A stretch of DNA of 13,603 nt from JBHIEE01 sp046760445 (lineage in GTDB: Bacteria; Acidobacteriota; Aminicenantia; JdFR-78). The translations under genes were made by a program, and so were the position numbers. The notes beneath the pieces were generated by a model. That model searched no databases and was not told the DNA's origin. It saw only the letters and a program-made list of their open reading frames with translations. Of this stretch, positions 1 to 6,268 are shown in pieces. The DNA lies in NCBI GenBank assembly GCA_046760445.1, contig JBHIEE010000080.1, positions 1 to 13,603 on the forward strand. Direction: 5' to 3'. Positions within the stretch are counted from its first letter, which is position 1, and each line of letters starts with the position of its first letter.

Positions 1-1334
1 ACAACCAAACTGCTGCCACTACTTTAGATAGCTACATCTCTTTAGCTACCACCACCATTGTTACAGATGACACCAAACGCTATTCCAAAGACCCCAGCAC
101 TTCTACCTTACCGACTGACAATTCTGATTTGCCTTATTATTTAGATTACAAAGGTTATGATGCGGTAGCTACTGCTACTGATGGCAAATATGACCCAGCT
201 ACCAGCACCTCAGCTTATCCAGTTTTCTTGTTTGCCAGAAAGCACACCAATAGTACTGATAGTATTGATATTGACTGGAGAGGTCAAACCACTCAAGCTT
301 GTAGTGTTTCCAACAAAGTTGTTCTTCAGGTTTATAATATCAGCCAAACCAGATGGGATGGTTTAGCCACCAGTACTAATTGTTTGGCCAACACGGATTT
401 TGATTTAGAAACCACAATTGCTACTACCAGCGCCGGTAGCTATTACGACACCAACAATTGGAACTATGTCAGAGTTTATCAGGATTCTGGCTCCCAAACT
501 TTAAAAACTGATTATATTTCAATCGCTATTAACGAGCCCCCCCAAGTTAGCGATATCTCTTTAAATAATGGTCAAAATATTGATTTAACTGAAAATACAA
601 CTACTTTAGTCACTTCAACAGCTACTACTTCTGATCCCAATGGCTGGGAGGATATTATTTCGGTAATCGGCAAAATTTTCCGCTCTGGAGTAGGTCAGGA
701 TTGTGCTACAAATACTAATAATTGCTATGAAACTACTTGTGCTACCAGTTCTTGTTCTGGAACTTCTTGTATTGCCACTTGTGACTTTAATGTTCAATTT
801 CATGCTGACCCGACTGTTACTGATACTCCCTGGGATGGTCAAAATTGGGTGGCTTGGATTAAAGCTACTGATTCCCAATCTCAAAGTTATTCAGCTACCA
901 ATACCACTCAGACAATTAAAATGAATGACCTTACTGCTTTAGATATTGCGGGAGCTCCAATTTATTATGGTTTTTTATATCCGACTAGTACTACTGACCC
1001 CTTAACCACTACCACCCAAGTAATTAATACCGGTAATTGTTCTTTAGATGTAACTTTATACGGTATCAATATGACTTCAAATGGGAATTCGATTTCAGTC
1101 ACCCAGCAAAAATACGCCACCTCTTCAGTGGCTTATGGTTCACCTTATGCTTATACGTTGCAACTGGATCCGGGCCAAGAATTAGAATTAAATTTACCCA
1201 AAACCATTGATGCCGGAAACAAACAAACCACTGATATTTACTGGGGCATTCAAATTCCCGACCCCCAACCTACCGGAGATTATTCTGGTCAAAATACTTT
1301 AACCGGTTCAAAGAACGAATTACCCTGGCCCTAA
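1..1334 (+). CDS. Large secreted Thr/Ser-rich surface protein, 3' part (5' end outside window)
   Basis: The frame is open from position 3 to the TAA at 1332-1334 (443 codons), with no credible start inside, so the gene begins upstream; a TTG at 129 is only an internal codon. The visible protein is very rich in Thr, Ser, Asn and Asp with few charged basic residues, typical of a beta-rich extracellular protein. A Cys-rich patch (C-x6-C-x4-C type spacing, about nucleotides 700-785) suggests disulfides. From about nucleotide 555 to the end it aligns by eye with the C-terminal half of the next gene: shared NIDLTE, PW..(E/Q)NW, MNDL/VNDL.ALD, GNC.LD, IYWG and YSGQNT motifs. Both end in a similar tail, NELPWP here and DELDWP there. 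This looks like a tandem duplication. Function is not known; an adhesin or S-layer-like role is inferred from composition and neighbours. No catalytic motif is seen. Confidence 0.85.
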   Translation, partial: NQTAATTLDSYISLATTTIVTDDTKRYSKDPSTSTLPTDNSDLPYYLDYKGYDAVATATDGKYDPATSTSAYPVFLFARKHTNSTDSIDIDWRGQTTQACSVSNKVVLQVYNISQTRWDGLATSTNCLANTDFDLETTIATTSAGSYYDTNNWNYVRVYQDSGSQTLKTDYISIAINEPPQVSDISLNNGQNIDLTENTTTLVTSTATTSDPNGWEDIISVIGKIFRSGVGQDCATNTNNCYETTCATSSCSGTSCIATCDFNVQFHADPTVTDTPWDGQNWVAWIKATDSQSQSYSATNTTQTIKMNDLTALDIAGAPIYYGFLYPTSTTDPLTTTTQVINTGNCSLDVTLYGINMTSNGNSISVTQQKYATSSVAYGSPYAYTLQLDPGQELELNLPKTIDAGNKQTTDIYWGIQIPDPQPTGDYSGQNTLTGSKNELPWP

Positions 1335-1336
1335 GT

Positions 1337-1367
1337 TTTACTTATTTTTTAAATTTTGTGTTAAAAT
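1337..1367 (+). promoter_or_regulatory. Candidate extended -10 promoter for the surface operon
   Basis: The 99-bp gap before the gene at 1434 contains TGTTAAAAT at 1359-1367, a TGn extended -10 followed by TAAAAT. A weak -35-like TTACTT sits at 1338-1343, 18 bp upstream. The predicted transcription start falls about 1373-1375, inside the palindrome at 1371-1384. This is a sequence match only. Confidence 0.45.
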
Positions 1368-1370
1368 ACA

Positions 1371-1398
1371 AAAGGTCGACCTTTATCCTAAGGATAAA
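1371..1398. repeat. Two overlapping inverted repeats in the operon leader
   Basis: AAAGGTCGACCTTT at 1371-1384 is a perfect 14-bp palindrome. It overlaps a second inverted repeat, TTTATCC-TAA-GGATAAA, at 1382-1398 (7-bp arms, 3-nt loop). The two share TTT, so they could form mutually exclusive hairpins in RNA, or serve as operator sites in DNA. They lie at or just after the predicted transcription start and about 36-60 nt before the start codon of the next gene. No T-run follows, so this is not a standard terminator. Confidence 0.5.
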
Positions 1399-1433
1399 AA
1401 AAATTAAAAATAAAAATCCATAGAAATTAAAAG

Positions 1434-3122
1434 ATGAAAGAACGAGTAAAAAAGACAATTCCCTGGGTTTTAATTCTGGCTTTGATTTGTTCAGTAGTTA
1501 CTTTTGGTCTCAATTTCAGATCTTATCCTGAAATCAGCGAAGTGAAAGCCGATACCGCTACCACCACAGTTTCAGTGGGAAATGCTGCCCCAACCTTTAC
1601 ACTTGGCCCAACTGAGAGTCCTGTTTCAGCAACTAGCACTCCGACTGAAGCTACTACTACCCAATCCTTTTACGCCACTTCTTCTGACCCCAATGGAGAT
1701 AACTATTATCTAGCAATTTGTAAGTCGGATGCTGTTAGTCCCGGAACAGGTGGGGGAGCTCCAACTTGCGATGGCGGCTCTTGGTGTATTTCTGGTTCCA
1801 CCGCTGATGACGCCCAAGCTTCCTGTTCAACTACCACTCAAGATGCTTGGTCAGAAGTTAACGACTGGTGGGGTTTTGTCTGTGATGCTGCTGCCTCAAG
1901 TCAGCAATGTTCTGGCTCCAGCCAGGGTTCGGGAGATTCCGGTTCACCCTTTCATGTAAACCATCCTCCAGCTTTTACTGCGGTAACTCAAAATCCCTCA
2001 GCTGATCCTGGCTCTAATGCAACTTGGTACGCTAGCTCATCAGATCCAGATAGTAATCCTCAAGACCAGGTAAAATTGATTGTTTGTGATGCATCGGGAT
2101 TTAGCACTTCCACCGATACTTGCACAGGGAGTCAGCTTTGTGCTTCTTCTTTGGTAAATAGTGACCCTTCTTGTTCTTATAGTATTCCTACTCCAACCGA
2201 TGATGATGGCTCACCCTATGATGCTTATACCTATGTGGTTGATACCCACGGATTCGAAGCTTATGGTGGAAGTTATGGTGATAATGCTCAGTATACTGTC
2301 AATAATAAAAGCCCAAGTGTTCCTGATGTAAAGTTAAATAACGAACAGAATATTGATTTAACCGAGGAATCAACTACTACCGTTAATATTACTGGCTTGC
2401 TTTCTGATGATAATGGTGATGCTGATATTTCTTCTGCAGTAGCTAAAGCTTACAGGACTGGAATTGGAGCTGGAGGTTGTTCTTCTTACAATGCTAATAA
2501 TTGTTACTACAATATCTCTTGTAATTTAGAGTCAACTGATGGCGATACCAACCGCTATGCTACCTGTACAGCTGTCTTCTGGTATATTGCTGACCCTACT
2601 TCTGGTGCTGGCATTACTCCCTGGAGTAGTGAAAACTGGGAAGCTTTTCTTGAAGCTACTGACGATGATTCGGCCACTGGTTCAGCCACCAGTAGTGTGG
2701 CTGTAGAAGTTAATGATTTGGCAGCTTTAGATCTTGATACGGGAGATATTGGTTATGGAAGTTTAGGCCCTGGTCAAGATACCGGGGTTATTAATGTTAC
2801 CTCTACTGTAGCAGCTACTGGCAACTGTGCCTTAGATACTAATTTATCGGGTACAGCTATGACTGATGACGGTAATGTAATTGATGTTCCTTATCAAGAA
2901 TATTCTACTACAAGCGCTCCCTATGATAACTATGGTGACGGGACTGATTTGGCTACTTCAACAGTTGAATTTGAATTGGAGTTAGCAAAAAGCACCGCTA
3001 CCACTACTCAATCAACGAGCAATATTTACTGGGGCTTGGCAGTGCCTGGTGGACAGGCGACCGGAGTTTACTCTGGTCAGAATACTTTTGGGGCAGTAAG
3101 AGATGAATTAGATTGGCCGTAA
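1434..3122 (+). CDS. Secreted cadherin/Ig-like repeat surface protein (paralogue of the upstream gene)
   Basis: The 562-residue protein begins with a basic stretch and hydrophobic segment (about 9-27) and a probable signal-peptidase site at EVKA-D, residues 36-40. Two N-terminal repeats follow (about 50-175 and 176-295). Each has an N..P.(A/T)FT opening, an SSDP acidic motif as in cadherin-like calcium-binding modules, a hydrophobic (A/V)C strand and paired Cys in .C.GS..C.S....D...(A/S)C. Residues 300-562 match the C-terminal part of the preceding gene and end in DELDWP. There is no C-terminal membrane segment or LPxTG, so retention on the cell must be by another route, possibly the C-terminal domain. 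The ATG at 1434 gives a complete signal peptide; no SD is visible. It is probably the first gene of the operon running to 8011. An S-layer or adhesin role is inferred, not shown. Confidence 0.88.
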   Translation: MKERVKKTIPWVLILALICSVVTFGLNFRSYPEISEVKADTATTTVSVGNAAPTFTLGPTESPVSATSTPTEATTTQSFYATSSDPNGDNYYLAICKSDAVSPGTGGGAPTCDGGSWCISGSTADDAQASCSTTTQDAWSEVNDWWGFVCDAAASSQQCSGSSQGSGDSGSPFHVNHPPAFTAVTQNPSADPGSNATWYASSSDPDSNPQDQVKLIVCDASGFSTSTDTCTGSQLCASSLVNSDPSCSYSIPTPTDDDGSPYDAYTYVVDTHGFEAYGGSYGDNAQYTVNNKSPSVPDVKLNNEQNIDLTEESTTTVNITGLLSDDNGDADISSAVAKAYRTGIGAGGCSSYNANNCYYNISCNLESTDGDTNRYATCTAVFWYIADPTSGAGITPWSSENWEAFLEATDDDSATGSATSSVAVEVNDLAALDLDTGDIGYGSLGPGQDTGVINVTSTVAATGNCALDTNLSGTAMTDDGNVIDVPYQEYSTTSAPYDNYGDGTDLATSTVEFELELAKSTATTTQSTSNIYWGLAVPGGQATGVYSGQNTFGAVRDELDWP

Positions 3123-3158
3123 TAGATAAATACGAAGCCATAATTAAAATAAAACAAG

Positions 3159-3177
3159 AAACAGAAAGAAACTGTTT
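3159..3177 (+). repeat. Short intergenic inverted repeat
   Basis: AAACAG (3159-3164) and CTGTTT (3172-3177) form a possible 6-bp stem with a 7-nt loop in the 73-bp gap between the two surface genes. A few T residues follow but there is no proper T-run, so at most it is a weak processing or attenuation site. Confidence 0.25.
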
Positions 3178-3195
3178 GGATTGCTTTGAAGTGTA

Positions 3196-4155
3196 ATGAA
3201 TAAAAAATTTTTTAAAATCATATGGTTTATTTTTGTTTCAGCGATTTTCTTGATTATTGGTTCGGTCAAGCCTGCCGAGGCGGGTTTTGGAATTTCTCCC
3301 TCTCACATTCAAAACCAACTGCTTTATCCCGGTGCCTCCTTTGAAACAAGAATTATTTTATCTCGGGGCCAACCTACCGAAGATTTAAGAGCTGAAATTT
3401 CAATTGATGCTCCAGAAGTTGAGGATTGGATAACAATTAATCCTGGAACAGAATTTTTATTGCCAAAAGGAGAACAAAGGGTTCCGATGTTTGTTAATAT
3501 AGATATCCCCGAAGACGCAGAATACAAAAATTACAAAGGCTACATCTATGTTAAAACCGTACCAGTTGAGGCGGAAAAGAGAGGTGGGGTAGCCATTGCT
3601 TTGGGAGCAAGATTAGATCTTGATTTAACTGTAACTGAGATAGAAATTATTGATTTTATAATTAGGAATTTAAGAATTCAGAGTTCAGAAGAGGGTTTTC
3701 ATTGGTGGAAGATAGCGCTACCAACAAAGATTAAACTTTTAATGAATGTTGAAAATACTGGAAATGTTGAAGCCGCTCCTAATAGAGTCAAAATTGAGAT
3801 TTGGGACTTAAATTGGAAAGATTTAATAGCTGAAAGTGTTGATAGCTCTCTGGCAAAAGTAAAACCCTTTGAGAAAAAAGAGGTGACAGCTGTTTTCCCC
3901 TTAGAATTGGGCCCTGGTGATTATTGGACTAAAATTTCAGTATTCAAAGATGAAAAAGAAATGCTCAGGGAAGGAAAATTGCCGCTGAAGATAACTCCCT
4001 TTGAAATGTCGAGACAAGATTGGGCGATAGTAGCTGCCATTATAGCCATAACAGTTCTAATAATTGTCCTTTTGATTATTATCATTAGGAGAAAAGGAGT
4101 TTTTGGAAAATTGGCCTTAAGTTCCAAAAAAGTAAGGTGTGAAAAAAAGGTATAA
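3196..4155 (+). CDS. Signal-peptide, Ig-like, single-pass membrane protein of unknown function
   Basis: The 319-residue protein has a clear signal peptide (basic MNKK, hydrophobic 8-22, cleavage after AEA at residue 29). Two beta-rich regions follow. The first (about 30-150) opens with GFGISPSHI and contains an L.PG.(S/T)F....L motif and a GGVAIALGARL strand, resembling extracellular Ig-like domains of the DUF916 or pilus-chaperone type. The second (about 175-268) carries MNVENTGNVEA, typical of CARDB/NEW3-like Ig folds. A transmembrane helix (about 277-297) and a short Lys/Arg-rich cytoplasmic tail end the protein, so the bulk faces outward. DUF916-type proteins accompany surface proteins in Firmicutes; that likeness is only by pattern. 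The 3' end overlaps the next gene by 17 nt, which suggests translational coupling. A partner or scaffold for the neighbouring surface proteins is a reasonable inference. Confidence 0.85.
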   Translation: MNKKFFKIIWFIFVSAIFLIIGSVKPAEAGFGISPSHIQNQLLYPGASFETRIILSRGQPTEDLRAEISIDAPEVEDWITINPGTEFLLPKGEQRVPMFVNIDIPEDAEYKNYKGYIYVKTVPVEAEKRGGVAIALGARLDLDLTVTEIEIIDFIIRNLRIQSSEEGFHWWKIALPTKIKLLMNVENTGNVEAAPNRVKIEIWDLNWKDLIAESVDSSLAKVKPFEKKEVTAVFPLELGPGDYWTKISVFKDEKEMLREGKLPLKITPFEMSRQDWAIVAAIIAITVLIIVLLIIIIRRKGVFGKLALSSKKVRCEKKV

Positions 4156-5236
4156 ACAATTTATAATTTGGGGGATAATTCTTATTTTAGGGCTAGTTTT
4201 AATTAGCCCCAGTTTTTTATTCTTTAATGAAGTGAAAGCTGACCAGGCCCAAACCACTGTGCTGGTTACAGTTTGTGGAAATGGAGAAATTGATGAAGAT
4301 GAGTTTTGTGATGATGGGGCTGACAACGGAAGATATGCTTATAACGCCAACGATAGATATTGTAATTCAACTTGCTCGGGTTGGGCTCCTTATTGTGGAG
4401 ATGGAATTGTCCAATCAGAATATGGGGAAGAATGTGATGATGGGAATAACGAATCAGATGACGGTTGTGATGCTGTTTGTAAAGATGAAGGACCGACTAT
4501 TCCAACTGGCGGCGGAGGGGTCCCACCGCCTGTTAAAACCAAGGTTGTTATCAAAGGAAAAGCTTATCCAGAAGCTAAAATTAATCTTTTATATGATGGA
4601 AAAATAGCAGCCACCCAAAAGGCGGATAGCTTAGCTGATTTTCAAATAGAAATTGCTGATATTACTCCCGGGATTTGGACTTTTTCTCTCTGGGCAGAGG
4701 ATAAAGGAGGGCGAAGGTCGATTACTTTCTCTTTTACGGTTAATGTTATTCATGGGGTAATAACTACTATTTCTGGAATTTTCCTTCCCCCAACTATTGA
4801 ACTTTCCAAAGTAAAAATACAAAAAGGAGAAGTTTTGGATATTTATGGTCAGACTGCTCCCGAGAGTGAAGTTTCAACTCATATTGAATCTCCAGAATTA
4901 ATTAGTAAAACAAAAGCTGGCAGGCAGGGCGATTGGCTTCAAGACTTCAATACCGGAATTTTAGATGAAGGAATGCACACCAGCAGAGCTAAAGCTATTT
5001 CTCCTGAAGGTTTGGCTTCTTCATTTTCCCAAGTCTTAGCTTTTTATGTAGGTGAGGTAGCTCCGGGCGTTGTCTGTCCTAATGCCGATTTTAACGAAGA
5101 TGGCCGAGTAAATTTAGTTGATTTTTCCATTTTGCTTCACTGGTGGGGAAGGTTTAATTCTTGCGTTGACCAAAAGCAAGATGGGACAGTGGGTCTTCCT
5201 GATTTTTCAATAATGTTATATTACTGGACAGGATAA
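4139..5236 (+). CDS. Secreted Cys-rich repeat, Ig-like and dockerin protein
   Basis: The 365-residue protein starts at GTG 4139; an in-frame stop lies at 4133, and only this start keeps the signal peptide (hydrophobic 8-28, likely cleavage at VKA-D, residues 33-35). Residues 46-114 are two Cys-rich repeats of the CGDG..(E)xCDDGN..DGC...C type known as the myxococcus cysteine-rich repeat (DUF4215-like). A Gly/Pro linker (124-131) leads to two Ig-like modules (about 135-204 and 218-305) of the 'G.A.PEA.(I/V)' kind. Residues 313-365 form a dockerin-like pair: loop 1 at D317-D328 has all calcium ligand positions (D, N, D, N, D), while loop 2 at D344-D355 has Lys at position 3 and Gly at position 9. 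C313 and C342 may pair. With no membrane anchor, it probably attaches to cells by docking to the cohesins encoded next. Confidence 0.88.
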   Translation: MKKRYKQFIIWGIILILGLVLISPSFLFFNEVKADQAQTTVLVTVCGNGEIDEDEFCDDGADNGRYAYNANDRYCNSTCSGWAPYCGDGIVQSEYGEECDDGNNESDDGCDAVCKDEGPTIPTGGGGVPPPVKTKVVIKGKAYPEAKINLLYDGKIAATQKADSLADFQIEIADITPGIWTFSLWAEDKGGRRSITFSFTVNVIHGVITTISGIFLPPTIELSKVKIQKGEVLDIYGQTAPESEVSTHIESPELISKTKAGRQGDWLQDFNTGILDEGMHTSRAKAISPEGLASSFSQVLAFYVGEVAPGVVCPNADFNEDGRVNLVDFSILLHWWGRFNSCVDQKQDGTVGLPDFSIMLYYWTG

Positions 5237-5254
5237 AAACATAAAACCTAAAAC

Positions 5255-6247
5255 ATGAAACGTGTAACACATAATAATGTTAAGAAATTGCTTCTATGTT
5301 TTCTTGTTGCTTGTTGCTTGTTTTTTGTTGCTTCATCGGCAGAGGCAGTAGTCTTATATTTAGAACCATCAAGCGGTCAATATCAACCCGGTCAAACCTT
5401 TTTTGTTGAGGTAAAGATTGATACTGAAGGCCAATGTATAAATACTATTGCGGCAAATTTAAGTTATGACCAAGACATCTTAAACGTTCTTGATTTCAGT
5501 TCAGGGCAATCAATTATTAGTCTTTGGCTCCAGCCACCAGAAATTGATGGAATTGAGGGGAGAATTTCCTTTGCCGGAGGAATACCCGGGGGTTATTGTG
5601 GCAAACTGCCCGGTGACCCAGGAGAGACTGATATTTTAGGAAAAATAATAGTCAATATGCCGGGATTGTTAATTACAGAAAAAGAGAAAGACATTGTTGA
5701 GATTAGATTTTTGGAAGACTCTCAAGTATTCTTGAATGATGGTTTGGGTACTGAGGCAAAATTGACTTTAAAAGGAGCTGAATTTGAAATTGTAGAAGGA
5801 GTATCCTCATTGGCCGATGATTGGGAGAAAGAAGTTTTGGAAGACAAAATTCCTCCTGAACCTTTTGAGATTTTAGTTTCCAAAGACCCAAAAATTTTTG
5901 AAGGAAAATACTTTATAATTTTTCAAACTGTGGACAAACAAACAGGGCTTGATTATTATGAAGTAAAAGAAGGTAAAAAGGAGTGGCAATTAGCCCAAAG
6001 CCCTTATTTATTGGAAAATCAGGAATTAAGTTACATAATAAAAGTTAGGGCAGTAGATAAAGCTGGCAATGAAAGAACAGTTGAATACGCACCTTCTTAT
6101 CGACCCTTGACAAAATCTCCTCTTTTTTGGGCAATGATAGTATTAGCTGGATTTGGGTTAGGAATTGGCTATTTAGTTTATAGAAAGTTGAAAAGAAAAA
6201 CTCGCCCGCCGGCGGGAAAAGTCAAAAATCAAAAAATTAACCCCTAA
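5255..6247 (+). CDS. Membrane-anchored cohesin-domain protein 1
   Basis: The 330-residue protein has a signal peptide (hydrophobic 12-27, cleavage after AEA at residue 31). Residues 32-180 match the cohesin pattern: an opening VVLYLEPSSG, then PGQTF.VEV.I, an LSYD....L.V strand and an ISFAGG motif, ending in a long beta segment. Residues 196-280 form an FN3-like module with a DKAGN motif. A transmembrane helix (about 289-309) is followed by a Lys/Arg-rich tail of about 20 residues, so the cohesin faces outward. Cohesins bind dockerins with calcium; the dockerin partner is likely the gene just upstream. It is a paralogue of the next gene, with the same cohesin, FN3-like and anchor order. ATG 5255 lies 18 nt after the previous stop, and no SD is present. 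The last codons contain a GC-rich palindrome at 6205-6216. Confidence 0.87.
   Translation: MKRVTHNNVKKLLLCFLVACCLFFVASSAEAVVLYLEPSSGQYQPGQTFFVEVKIDTEGQCINTIAANLSYDQDILNVLDFSSGQSIISLWLQPPEIDGIEGRISFAGGIPGGYCGKLPGDPGETDILGKIIVNMPGLLITEKEKDIVEIRFLEDSQVFLNDGLGTEAKLTLKGAEFEIVEGVSSLADDWEKEVLEDKIPPEPFEILVSKDPKIFEGKYFIIFQTVDKQTGLDYYEVKEGKKEWQLAQSPYLLENQELSYIIKVRAVDKAGNERTVEYAPSYRPLTKSPLFWAMIVLAGFGLGIGYLVYRKLKRKTRPPAGKVKNQKINP
6205..6216. repeat. GC-rich perfect palindrome CCCGCCGGCGGG inside the cohesin gene 3' end
   Basis: This 12-bp perfect palindrome consists only of G and C within an A-rich tract. It encodes part of RPPAG in the cytoplasmic tail of the cohesin protein, where sequence is probably under little constraint. 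It looks like an inserted REP-type motif rather than native coding sequence. Confidence 0.5.
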
Positions 6248-6268
6248 AAATTCCCGTCGAAAATTTTA

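Noticed and set aside
129..1334. TTG at 129 as the start of the first gene
   Set aside because: The frame is open back to position 3 with the same composition, there is no SD or signal peptide at 129, and the paralogue shows a longer N-terminal part.
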